From Lycocorax pyrrhopterus obiensis (lineage: Eukaryota; Chordata; Aves; Passeriformes; Paradisaeidae), in contig JACSVZ010000002.1 in the NCBI GenBank assembly GCA_014706295.1, positions 131,821,431-131,885,430 on the forward strand: a DNA stretch of 64,000 nucleotides, in the 5' to 3' direction. This document shows, piece by piece, positions 1-10,300 of this stretch (positions within the stretch are counted from its first letter, which is position 1; each line of letters begins with the position of its first letter). A program made the translations under genes and the position numbers. Under the pieces are notes generated by a model, which was not told the DNA's origin, did no database searches, and worked only from the letters and a program-made list of their open reading frames with translations.

Positions 1-634
1 TAGTTTAGGGCATTGTTGTGTCTGGGGATTTCTTTAGCTTTTGAGAAGACAGGTGAAACTTCTCATGTTTTGCTTCTTTCTAAGTGACAGAAAAAACACT
101 TGGAGGTAAAGAGTGAGGAAAACACTCATATACACTTCTAATAGTCATTGTTGATAGTCTCACATCCAAGTGAGTTCCAAGTCTGTGAGCTGTGTGCAAA
201 GCACAAATTACACTGCTTCCCTGTGTTAGCAACTCACACCACAGAAGTGCAGCAGCTCACATGGCACTTCCGAGGAGTAGCACGGAGGTGTCTCTGTGGG
301 AGCCAATGCCAGGCATGGGAAGCACCAGCTAGCTGGGTCTGCCAGGAATCTGAAGTGCAGCTCAGCTGTAGGTAGCCTCAGTGTGTTAACATCCCAGCAC
401 TGGCATCTCTTACCTTAGCTACTCTGGCAAGGAGCAGCCTCTAATCCAAAGGCTATAAGGGACTACAGGGCAGATCTTGATGATAACTCCCACTAGTGAT
501 GCTGTATTGGCCTGTGCTGGAGTCGGGTTTTGTGTTGTAGAGAAGCGAGTACATGTGGCAGAGTGCACAGCTTTCCCTTTCAGTATGTAAAAAATATGGT
601 ACATAAAAACATTGATTTCTGCCTTTGTCACCAG
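1..634 (+). other. GRHL2: GRHL2 last intron (3' part)
   Basis: Non-coding sequence upstream of the last GRHL2 exon. It ends in a pyrimidine-rich stretch and a CAG splice acceptor at 632-634. Open frames in it are short, lack family resemblance and run on both strands, so I see no exon here. The rest of the gene lies to the left of the window. Confidence 0.8.
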
Positions 635-749
635 TATCCTGGTAAACATGGATGACAACATTATTGAGCACTACTCCAACGAGGACACGTTCATCCTGCA
701 CATGGAGAACATGGTTGAAGGCTTCAAGATCACACTGACAGAGATCTAG
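635..749 (+). CDS. GRHL2: GRHL2 terminal coding exon (C-terminal 37 residues)
   Basis: This is the last coding exon of grainyhead-like 2, a nuclear transcription factor that activates epithelial junction genes. The exon starts after the CAG acceptor at 632-634. Its first base completes a codon split by the intron, the frame then runs from 636 and stops at TAG 747-749. The encoded end includes the segments [22 protein letters not shown] and MVEGFK, which match the C-terminus of vertebrate GRHL2 as I know it, with a few conservative changes (for example a KITLTEI end). This part belongs to the C-terminal, ubiquitin-fold-like dimerisation region of the family, not the DNA-binding domain. Only this exon is in the window. 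Assignment to GRHL2 rather than GRHL1 or GRHL3 rests on that match and on the neighbouring NCALD gene. Confidence 0.93.
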
Positions 750-1356
750 CCTCAGGCAGAGCCTTTTTGTAAGGAACCACAGCATTTCATCCTTCTTGGA
801 AAGCAGAAGATTCCCGTGAACTTGACAGACATTGATCAGAGAAACTGTTACAAGACTGCATTGAAAATATTGTCCATTCTGCACATGTGCACCCACTGCA
901 TACAGACTTGGGTTTGTCAAGCACAAGGCCACTCACGTTAACCTGGTCCCTTATTTATTGTTCCCTACTCTCTAGTGTACAAGCAGTTACCAGCCCCCAG
1001 ATTTGTAACCAGATGACCCACTGCAAATGTGAAATGCAGCCTTTTAATCCATACTTCAGTGTGGATAAGCTCATTCTAAAACATGTTAAGTAACTATGCT
1101 GGTCTAGTTTCAGAAATCTGGTATAAATCACTTTACCAGTAGTTGTCTCTGTCATTGCTAAAAATCTGTTGCAGTGCTAAAGATGGGGAAAGTGGCTGAC
1201 AGTTCACTTGCTCAGACTGATCCATATCTCTCTATACTGTATAGTCTTGCCAAATACCTCTGGTAGTTCTCAGCACGTAGCAATGAGGACTTGTAAGTAA
1301 GGCATTCAGCTACAAATGTCACTTGTAAGTAAATGGTAAAGAAACCATTTTAACCT

Positions 1357-1364
1357 TGTATATA
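1357..1364 (+). promoter_or_regulatory. Pumilio-type motif in GRHL2 3'UTR
   Basis: TGTATATA fits the Pumilio recognition element UGUANAUA on the transcript strand. Two more exact matches (TGTAAATA) lie at 1960-1967 and 4996-5003. The motif is short and can occur by chance in AT-rich sequence, so function is only a possibility. Confidence 0.35.
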
Positions 1365-3419
1365 ATGTTTATAATATGCAATAATATATTTTAACTACTG
1401 TATGTGGGCATGTTTACTGCCACTATGTTTTTGTATGTATTTGGCTTAGGGTTTAATAGAATCTTTCCTAGAGGAGTAAATCGCTGCAATCTGTTAAGGA
1501 GTGTGTACTGAGAAGCTGATAACTGAATCTGTACTCATATGCTCCATCCTCACTCACACAGTTATATATTGAAATATCAGAGCAGACTCTGCTACCGGGG
1601 CTTGGATGCTCTGGTACAATGGGGCCCACCTTAGGTGCCCAAGTCCCAGCTGTAGATACCTGAGTCTCCCATCCAGCTATAACAAAATCCAAGAGACACC
1701 ATGTGTCTGCTGCCTGGTTTGCCTAGAGGTACAGAAAGGAATTCTTCCTGATCGTCTTCCTTTGATGAAATGGAGGCTCTTAAAGTGTCCTTTTCTCAAA
1801 CCTGTGGTGGGAAGTTTCTTTCCGAAGCAGCCAGCACATCAAAGCATTCCTCTAGACTGTAAGAAACAGGACTTCAAACTCTTCCTCTTAAGTGTACTTG
1901 CTCTTGTATTTCCATTGAATGTCCCAGGACACTTGGGTGACATATAAGCCTGGGCTTGGTGTAAATATTTTATCAAAACTGGAACAATTTTTCCAGTGGA
2001 GTGTGAGTATCCCACAACTGAGTTGTGGAGATAGGTCTCTCTGTCAGGGGCTGCATCTGAACCCAAGCTGAACTACATGGTTATTCCATCAAATTCCACG
2101 CCTGCCTTACGAATTCTGTGAAGAGATAAAGTTGTGCAGGCTAAAATCATACCAGGAAAGGGGTTCAAGGCCTGAATGTCCCTATGACATCCAAACCCAG
2201 CATCTCTCTCTCTCCGTTCCAGCTCCTCTGGCTATTGTAAAGAGCTCCTCACGCAACATATAATTCCATGAGTTTCAGCTGCATTTTATTCTCTATGCAC
2301 TGTACATGGATCCTGTGTGACAGACGGAATTGTGGGTCCTTTCCTACATGCAGCCTTTAGAATTTATTCTTTTCCTTCTGGAACTTTTTCTTCTTTAGTC
2401 ACAGAACCTTTATTTTTAGGTGGTTAATGGCAGAAAGAAACACTGCCTAGTATAACAGGGCTCTCGTAGTGTTTTGAGCTGTGTGGAGCTATTTACATTC
2501 AAGCAAAGTAGCTGGGTTAACCTACCAGTCTGATTTGGCCATGTCTACATGAATTGTCCTGCAAGTTCTTGCACACTTTCTTAGCTTCATTGGCAGTAGT
2601 ATCCCATTAAAATTTCTACTTCTAATAGAAATATTAGATACATGTCAAGGTTTCTGTGGGACCAGAAACTGTAAAAGGTTCAGACTGGTAGTGTCAGGGC
2701 TAACATACCCAGAATCCACATATGCCTGTAGAGCAAAGTGTGGATTCTGTCTTTCTCCTGCCCTTTTCTTTTGGTATGCACTCTTTCTCCTTCTGATGCA
2801 GAATTCTGTAGTAATGTCCTTAACTTTATATAAAAATGCACTCCAGCAAAGATGCTCTTGCTACCCTGCTCAAGAGCAAACATCCTGGGAATACATGAGA
2901 TTTATGATTGTTCCATTTGTTTCTACTTGGCTCAGACTGGGATAAAAAGTCTATGCTGATTTATCCCAGATACTTTTTTCCTAAAGGGAGAAAAAGAGGA
3001 CAGTTTGGACAGGAGGCATTAGGTACTGGGACCAGCACACAGGACTGTGAGCAATACTGTTAGTTCTTGTGTTTCTGTGTTGGTGTTTGAAATCCTCAGA
3101 ATATCAGCTAGGATCTCTCAGCTGGTCAAGATGTCTGGGCAGAAGCTGCAGGTTAAGCGAAGGAGTAAATGTATGCAGGAGTTGAGCTCTGGTTCTGCCC
3201 CCAACAAACCTGCTGTCCAAGGGAATGCCTGGGGCTGGCCTGGGTTGGAATGTGCTGCATTAGGAAAGGACAGTGAGAATTCAGGCGTCACAGAGAAGGA
3301 CAGGCTGTCCTGGCAGCACCAGCACTCAGGTTAATGGGATGTTGTTGTCTTACACTTGGGTGGAGATGAGCTGAGATCTGTTGGGTGCTGCAGCATCCTG
3401 TGATGAGGAGCAGTGCAGG

Positions 3420-3448
3420 ATCAGTGAGAAGTTAAGCTTCTCACTGAT
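3420..3448 (+). other. Perfect 12-bp hairpin in GRHL2 3'UTR
   Basis: ATCAGTGAGAAG at 3420-3431 is followed by the 5-base loop TTAAG and by its exact reverse complement at 3437-3448. In RNA this would form a 12-bp stem. The pairing does not extend beyond the arms, so the stem is shorter than a normal microRNA precursor. Confidence 0.85.
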
Positions 3449-4476
3449 GTCTTAAGGAGCTATCTTTCCATTGTCATTTTAGGAGCTTTCAGTCAGCCAC
3501 TGTCCAGAGAAGGAAAGTTGCTTCCAAGATTAACTGAAAGCTATTCTAAATACATCTTAAAGTGTGCAAATTCCTGATAGTAGAAAGCTGATATTCCTGC
3601 CTTTAGTTCCTTCTTATAGTCTCAATGAAGTTATCAGGGAGGTGACTAGATTGGTGGTAAGATTATTTTAAAACAACAACAAGAGCTAGATAAGAATGAT
3701 CACCCTTATCTGCCACGGTCTGAGGGCTTTGTTTCTATGTCACTAAGACATTAGGAGGAGTATCCATGGTGCACCCCTTCAGCTGTAGTTAATAGCATCA
3801 GCTGCTGGAGGAGCACTGAACCTTGGATGCTGGTTGTGGCAAGCTACAAGTTCTCAGGGTTCACCTTGTTGGTCTAAATTAGCCCATCAGAGTGGTGGGA
3901 AAGGGGCAGTATGAGTAATGCAAACTTCTGAAGCAGTGGCTGCCTTGTGCCCTGCTTGACTCAAATGTCCTGAGGAGTACATAGTGCTTACATGTATATT
4001 GTTTAAAATATACATGTTGCTTTTGTTTGATAAAAATTATTGATTAATGCTGGATCTTCCACATGTTATGAGTTCAGTGGAAGTAAGATTTGGATACTGT
4101 TCAGCAGGGGACAGGAATATCTGCCTTGCCTCCTTTTGTCTCTTTGTGGCACTGCTGTGATTGTTTATTTAAAGGAACAAAATTCTCCTTTCCTCTTCTT
4201 CTTCAAGACAGCAGTCTTGAATCTTAACTAGTGCAGCCTGAAGAGTGGCTTGCTGCTCAGTGCATTTTCCCTATGAAGAGTTACAGCAGTGCAGTGTCTG
4301 TAGATGTTGTGTTTTGAAAGGCTCTGATAGAGATGTTCAAAAGGAGAACAGCCTTCTAATTTTGGTTCCTGCTGCAGATTTGGCACTTCATCCGTCCGTT
4401 TGATGTTTTATTATGAAACCCCATTCAAATTCTCAAAATCTAGTTCTTTCTCACAGTCAGGTGCTGATATCTCCAA

Positions 4477-4482
4477 AATAAA
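4477..4482 (+). terminator. Proximal poly(A) signal candidate, GRHL2
   Basis: AATAAA within CCAAAATAAAGTGC on the GRHL2 transcript strand, about 570 bases before the main signal. It could produce a shorter 3'UTR. There is no marked GU-rich element directly behind it, so it is weaker than the distal site. Confidence 0.4.
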
Positions 4483-5043
4483 GTGCATCCTTTGAGTAAA
4501 GCTTTGTGGATGTACAGTGATATCCCCATCAAGACATTTTAGAGGATTTCTACCACTGAGTGTAAACTACAAAGAAAAGAATGTTTTCTTCCTGTGTGTC
4601 CTCTCTCACAAACTTTTTGGTCAATGGAATTCAAAGATCAAATATCTTTCTTATATATTTTTCTCTTTCATGCTATGAATTGTTTAAATGTAAATTAATT
4701 CAAACAGTAGTAAAATCTAAACTCTCTAGCTGTCAGAGATGCTGTATATTGATTGAAATGGAACTGGAAAGGAGTATCTTATGACTTATAAAATGTAAAG
4801 CTTATTAAATGTTTATATGCTCTTCCATTTCCTATTAATTGAGACAAGATACAAACAAGAATGTTTGTGCCAAAGATTGTGACACGCCTTCTTTCTGGCA
4901 AACAAGGAAACTATGTATAAATAGTGTGCTTTTATATTAAGAATATAGCTCATGTAACTTAATAGTGTTGCAACTGGGAGAGGGGTTTGATAAGCTGTAA
5001 ATACAGTTATTTTATTTTTTGTACATTTTTAAGAAGGAAAAAA

Positions 5044-5049
5044 AATAAA
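5044..5049 (+). terminator. Main poly(A) signal, GRHL2
   Basis: AATAAA preceded by UGUA motifs (in TGTAAATA at 4996-5003 and again in TTGTACAT near 5020), which suit CFIm binding, and followed by the GU-rich stretch TGTTGCTATGGTGTGTA at about 5070-5087. Together these form a textbook vertebrate cleavage site. A CR1 copy starts immediately behind it. Confidence 0.8.
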
Positions 5050-5094
5050 TATTCCTATGTATGAGATATTTCTGTTGCTATGGTGTGTATTATT

Positions 5095-5450
5095 ACATCT
5101 CTCGAGGAGAGATAGTATCAGTATGTACAAATACCTGAAGGGGGTGCAGAGGATGGAATCAGGATCTTCTAAGTGGTGCCAGTAACAGGACCAGAGGCAA
5201 GTGGATACATGCTAAAACACAGGAGGTTCCCTCTGAAATCAGGGAAGACTTTTTACTGTGAGTGTGACTAAGCCCTGGAGTAGGTTGCCCAGAGAGGTTG
5301 TAGAGTCTCTATCCCTGTAGGTATTTAAAAGCTGCCTTGACATGGTCCTGGACAACCAACTCTCACTTGCCCTTCTTGAGCGGGGGGTTGGACCAGATGA
5401 ACTACAGAAATCCTTTCCAACCCCAGCTATTCTGTGGTTCTGTGACTTGT
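5095..5450 (+). mobile_element. CR1 LINE, 5'-truncated 3' end
   Basis: The stretch has the standard order of the avian CR1 3' end: a TACAAATACCTGAAGG-like start, the GGAGTAGGTTGCCCAGAGAG segment, GTTGGACCAGATGA, CCTTTCCAACCCCAGC, and a tail ATTCTGTGGTTCTGTGAC. It lies in + orientation and has decayed frames, so it is inactive. It begins only about 45 bases beyond the GRHL2 poly(A) signal. Confidence 0.9.
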
Positions 5451-6430
5451 TGGAGTGTCCTGGGAACCTGGCTGGAGGCACTGACACTGACATCTTTGTG
5501 ACTCCTGGGCACCTGGGATGAGATCCTTACTGCATCTGCTCCAAAAGCACTGAAGCATACTTGGGCACACACATCTTGCAGTAAAACATTTTCATCAAAC
5601 ATTTTATTCTCCACCAGTTGAGTCTGGCTTTTCAAACAAGAATTCAGGACATGAGAACATCTAAGTAGGTGGGAAATTGCTTGGGAAAGCATTTACCTCA
5701 GCAAAGGGTGATGCCCCCAGCAGTAGCAGGACAGCGCTGTCTTACAGTGGGGTGGAGGAGTTCAGTGCTCTGGATGAGCAGTGCAGGGTGAGCCAGGACC
5801 AGCTCCCATGGAGCTCTTTAAGGTAATCACGTTTTCTGGGCACTGCCTGTGATAGATGTTTAATTATGTTTTATAGGAAGTAGTTTTACTGAGTGGCTCT
5901 TAAAATGCAAATGCTTTAAAGCTTCGTGGTTGGCAGTGCTTCATCTGCGAGGCCATGGAAGGGTGAGAAGTGTGTCAGCTGATGGGAACCACTGCACCCA
6001 CTGCATGCTCAAGGGTTGGACTGTGTCTGGCATGGCTGAGCCAGGGTTTATCAAGGTGACTCAGGTCACCTTGATTAAAGGTCTTTAAGAACTGACCCCC
6101 TCTTAGGAGCAGGGAGCAAAACACTCCACCTCTAGCTCCTGACTGAAACTTTAGGGGATTCACTGGAGCAGCAAAGCTGTGGTTTTTGGCACCTTCCCCA
6201 TCTCTTGGCTCAATTTGTGCTGCAGAAAACAGCGATAGATTCTGGAGCATGCTATTTCCTAGATGGGGCCATGAGCTGCGGATCTCAGGTTCCCTCCTCC
6301 CAGAGGTGGTGGGAGGTCCAGTCTGGGATCGTGGGAGTGCAACATGTGCTACAGTGCCTGGGGCAGAAGCCTTGGGCTTTGCACATGGACAAGCAGAGAT
6401 GCATGGGACGGCAAGGGCGGTAAGTGGAGG
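5451..6430. other. Intergenic sequence between GRHL2 and NCALD
   Basis: No gene is recognised. Short overlapping open frames on both strands show no family features. The only notable element is the inverted repeat at 6050-6075, annotated separately. Confidence 0.6.
6050..6075. promoter_or_regulatory. 11-bp inverted repeat with DR3-like motif
   Basis: ATCAAGGTGAC (6050-6060) and its exact reverse complement (6065-6075) flank TCAG. Inside are AGGTGA (6054-6059) and AGGTCA (6063-6068) separated by three bases, the direct-repeat-3 layout bound by VDR/RXR-type receptors. TGACTCA in the centre also fits the AP-1 consensus. Binding is inferred from the motif only. Confidence 0.45.
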
Positions 6431-6434
6431 ATTT

Positions 6435-6670
6435 TAGCACCCCTGTACAAATAAACACCTCCTTACACCCCTGTCTTTGTATGCTAAATCGTATGATTTG
6501 TATGCTAAATCGTATGATGGCCCTAAGGGGAGGGTGAGGAGAATGTCCGTCACAGGGAGGCCGGCACACTGGAAGCTTGTGTAATAAAGCCAGTTTGAAG
6601 TTGCACTGAGCACAGGAGATACCTGGTAACTGATGCTTCATTCAGGCTCCAGCCTGTCTCAAGCTTATAT
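6435..6670 (+). mobile_element. Probable LTR fragment with 21-bp tandem duplication
   Basis: The stretch holds two copies of a 21-base unit (6476-6496 and 6497-6517), then an AATAAA in TGTAATAAAGCCAG near 6580, followed by a GATGCTTCATTCAGG-type segment. The layout resembles the U3/R/U5 arrangement of an endogenous retroviral LTR. I cannot name the family and found no clear target-site duplication, so the edges are approximate. Confidence 0.35.
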
Positions 6671-7475
6671 TATTAATATGCAGTTCCACAAATAGGTGCT
6701 TTTTTTTTAATCTCAAAAGGAAATAGGCACTGGTTTCTGTTACCTTCAAGTAGGGTTTAAACTACTTTTTGCACTCTGCTAATCCCAGCTCCAAATTTAA
6801 CCTAGGTAAAAATTTGAGGAGCTTAAGGAGCATGCACAGAAGCATCAGGCAGCCCCCTCCAGAGCCTGTCTGAGGCTGGCAGGAGTCCCTGCTGTGACAA
6901 GCTCTGCTGCTGCCTCATCAGCCACATCTCAGAGCGACTAACCACAGCTACCACCCTGCCAGTCTATGCTCCCTCATCACATCCTGCTCCCTTGATGGCG
7001 TGATAGTCATTGGGGTATAAAAAATCCCCTAAACCTGGAGAGGGATTTATCTATAGCAGAGACAGTTGCTGTCAGTCAGCTAAGCTGGCCTTTCCAGCTT
7101 CAGGAGATCAGGGCTCTCAGCCTTGTTCTGTCCTTCCTTTGCTTTTATAACCCACTCCATGATATCCTACTCCTTGCCCAGCTGCTGGCTTTAGCTGCTG
7201 GAAGAAAAACTGCGTTAGCAGTGGAGTGCCCAGCCGGCTGCAACGTGCCAGCACAGCGCCCGTGCACAGCTTAAGCCCTGGCTGAGCCCTCCAAATTGGC
7301 TTTCACAGCTGCTGGCTCCATGCCCACACCGGTGAGTGCGACAGGAGCTGTGACGGCAGCAGGCAAAGGCTTCTCTGGGGTTTTCTCACCAGACCGTGGG
7401 GCTGCGCGAGGCTTTAAGGCTCCACCGTGAAGGGAGTAAAGCGCATGGCACACCGTAGCTAGCTGCAGCAGAATG

Positions 7476-7481
7476 TTTATT
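7476..7481 (-). terminator. Distal poly(A) signal candidate, NCALD strand
   Basis: AATAAACATTCTGCTGCAG on the - strand is followed within about 20-35 bases by a GU-rich TACGGTGTGCC. The upstream 400 bases are AT-rich and 3'UTR-like. If used by NCALD it implies a 3'UTR of about 10 kb; otherwise it may serve an unknown - strand transcript. Confidence 0.35.
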
Positions 7482-7920
7482 AGTAGGAAAGAACATTTAG
7501 GGGATTTCAGTCGGTGAATTTTTTTGAACTGTTGGTATCCACCATACATTGGTTTTCATCAAGATTGTTCAAGGTCACATATTTATATAAGAAAGCAATA
7601 ATTCATATTTAGGTGCAATCAGTAATTCCAGTATGAAAAAGCACCGTGTCACAAAACAATTTACAATACAAAAGTCTTCAAAATCTAACATTTAAAAACA
7701 ATATATTTGTTCAACAGTAATAACAATACAGTAAAAAAATTCTTATTTCCCTTCAAACAATACTGCTTATATATTTTGGCACTCAAAAAGAAACTATCAC
7801 AAATGTGCCTTTTTAGCCACACAATGCTGTTTTGTGAGTGTCTATATAACAACAGAAAACATGCTTTTGAAGTCAGTCATTTTGCCACGTGCAGTTTGAA
7901 CTGCTTTCTCCATTAAAAAG

Positions 7921-7937
7921 GAAAAAAAAAAAAAAAA
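7921..7937. repeat. Poly(A)/poly(T) tract
   Basis: An almost pure A run on the + strand between GG and CCTG. There is no recognisable retroelement body directly upstream. Confidence 0.8.
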
Positions 7938-9708
7938 CCTGAAAGAAAAATAACTCCTAAGCTGCAGCATGTCTTGTCTTTTGGCCCACGACACAATCTG
8001 GAGAAGCATCTCTCAGACTCAGTCCATCTAGTAAGTCAACCCTGCCTGAAAGGCTGGATCCGAGCCCCACTTCACTCTCCAAACCTGCCAAGAAATGTCG
8101 ACCTAAGCCACCCAAATGGTCCTGTCTTTTAGGGACTGACCCCAAGTTCTTGCTGTATCAAGCACCCCAGTAAGATTCTAACCCTAAAATTGCTGCTCAG
8201 GCTCTTCTTTTCCTTAATTCCCCCCAATTTTAGTTAATTCATTTTAAAGTCACTTGCACAAATGGTCTTGCAATGTGAGCCCACTGTTTTTGTCCTGGCA
8301 TAGCCAGCAGTTCCAAGGAGAACAAAGTTCCGAGGAGCATGCATTGGGTGAGCTACAGGGTAAGGGAGCCTGATGCCAGTGGGGTGCCCCGGGTCAGGAG
8401 ACATTCCTCCCAGGTCTCCTCCTGGGGCCAGGGCTGGCACACAGCGTGGGAGGGGGAAGCTTGAATCTGAGAGAGGGAAAGAGAAAACTAGACTTTTCAG
8501 GAAGAATTAGTTTCCACTCAAAACTGACCCCTATTAAAAGAAGAACGCAGGTGCTACGCGCCGGGTGAAACACCGGTGCCTGCCTGCAGCTATGACAGCC
8601 CCTGAAAAAGGCTGGTTCTAGTGAACATGCAGTCCTTGGTGCTATCTCTAAAAGCTGAACAATAACAAAAAAAAAAGTTTTAAATAGTTTTTACATCTTA
8701 CATCAAAGATGCCACTACAAAAACACAATAGTATCACACATTAATTAGTACAGTCTTAAAAATGCAAACCAACGCTGGTAAGACTCCCATACATTCTGCA
8801 TATCATATGTACAGAGGAGAACAGCTTCTCGAGAGGAGAGGACAGTCACAGAGAGATAATCTTCTGTTTTCTGAGTACGTTGCATAATACAAATACATTA
8901 TCAGCATAAGAAAACTTTATTCTAACACTAAGAGCTCAGGAAAGGTCCTAACTGGAAGTTAATAGCTGGGGGAACCGTGCACGTGCTGGGGGGCACAAAA
9001 CATACACAACCCTCCGCCAAATTCTCGGTCTCTTTCGATGGCCTGATCATCTACTTTCATTTTACCAGGTAGGTTTAACATGTTGCTCTGCAGGTACAGG
9101 CTCCCAAAGCATGGAACAGCAGAGGGCCACATCCCCAAAAGCTGCCCCGGTGTGCCTGAAAGCCACTCGCCTCTACATGACCTTCTCATGGGCTTTGCCT
9201 GGCGGAGAAGCAGCTGGAGACTCAGGATACCACCAGATGAGCTTACAACAGAACCAGGGGGGGAAATTAACACATCACAACAGCTATAGGCAACAACACA
9301 CAAGACATTTGCAATCCCAGACAGCCGTAAGAAAAATAAGCGGACCAAATTAATTTAATTCATAGTTGTCCCTCTCCTTTCTGAATGGTAAAAGTCTTCC
9401 TTAGGATATGTAGGTTTGCTTACAAAGCATTCGTCTAGAGAGGTATCTAATTTTGCCAAGACACAGGATATGCTGAACTCCATGCTGCTGCAATGAGTCT
9501 GCTCATAGTAGATCACTGAAAGTTCGATTTGTTATCTCTACTCTATGCTGCAATGAGGCAACAGCCTGAGGGAACAGAGAAAGCTCTCCCTGTGGAATGG
9601 TCATGGACTTAAATAGGAACTGGACACTTTGATCCATTCAGCTCTTGGCCATGTTTTATCTCAATTTATTAGCTTCTACAGCATCAAAAGTATCTGCCCA
9701 AATTTAAA

Positions 9709-9713
9709 CAAAT
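9709..9713. repeat. Target-site duplication, left copy
   Basis: CAAAT directly left of the solo LTR; the identical partner is at 10296-10300. Confidence 0.85.
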
Positions 9714-10295
9714 TGTGATTTAATCCCAGCCAGCAACTAAGTCCCACAAAGCCACTCATTCACTCCCTTCCAGTGGGATGGAGAGGAGAACTGGAAGGAT
9801 AAAAGTGAGAAAACTCGTGGGTTGAGATAATACGGAACGCAAAAGCCCAATGCACAAGCACAGCAGGGCGTTCATTCAACAATTCCCATGGGCGGGCAGG
9901 TGCTCAGCCATCCCCAGAAAAACAGGGCTCCACCACGGGTAATGGTGACTTGGGAAGACAAATTACATCACTCTGAACATGTCACCCTCTTCCTCCTTCT
10001 TCCCACCACTCTTTATATGCTGAGCATGACACCATATGGTCTGGGGTGTCCCTGGGGTCAGTTTGGGTCAGTTGTCCTGGCTGTATCCCATCCCATGTCC
10101 TTGTACACCCCAAGTTCCCTCGCTGATGGGATGGGGTGGGAAGCAGAAGAGTCCTTGACACCATGTGAGCACTGCTCAGCAACAATGAAAACACCCCTCT
10201 GTTATCTCAACACTGTTTCCAGCACAAATCCAAAACTCATCCTCATTCTAGCTACTGTGAGGAAAATTAACTCTATCACAGCCAAAGCCAGCACA
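9714..10295 (-). mobile_element. Solo LTR of an avian endogenous retrovirus (ERVL-like)
   Basis: Read on the - strand, the element starts TGTGCTGGCTTTGGCTG with GATAGAGTTAATTTTCC following. It includes CTCAACCCACGAGTTTTCTC and ends in GGCTGGGATTAAATCACA. These are the start, middle and end of an LTR common in bird genomes. The + strand boundaries are TG...CA, and the 5 bases CAAAT flank it on both sides (9709-9713 and 10296-10300) as an exact target-site duplication. No internal retroviral genes are present, so this is a solo LTR left by recombination. The 5-bp duplication fits ERVL-type integration; the family name is from memory. Confidence 0.88.
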
Positions 10296-10300
10296 CAAAT
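10296..10300. repeat. Target-site duplication, right copy
   Basis: CAAAT directly right of the solo LTR; the identical partner is at 9709-9713. Confidence 0.85.

Larger units (their letters stand above)
750..5070 (+). other. GRHL2: GRHL2 3' untranslated region
   Basis: About 4.3 kb of non-coding sequence follows the GRHL2 stop and runs to the AATAAA at 5044-5049. No splice pair or long conserved frame interrupts it. It is AT-rich towards the end and carries three exact Pumilio-type UGUANAUA motifs (1357-1364, 1960-1967, 4996-5003) and a perfect 12-bp hairpin (3420-3448). An earlier AATAAA at 4477-4482 could give a slightly shorter form. The cleavage point near 5065-5075 is inferred from the signal position. 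Confidence 0.75.
6671..9708. other. Intergenic or distal NCALD 3'UTR
   Basis: No coding gene is recognised. From about 7,480 to 9,000 the - strand reads like an AT-rich 3'UTR and contains AATAAA signals at 8916-8921 and 7476-7481. Just left of this, 7200-7450 is relatively rich in CpG. It is either true intergenic DNA or the distal part of a very long NCALD 3'UTR; expression data would be needed to decide. Confidence 0.45.
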
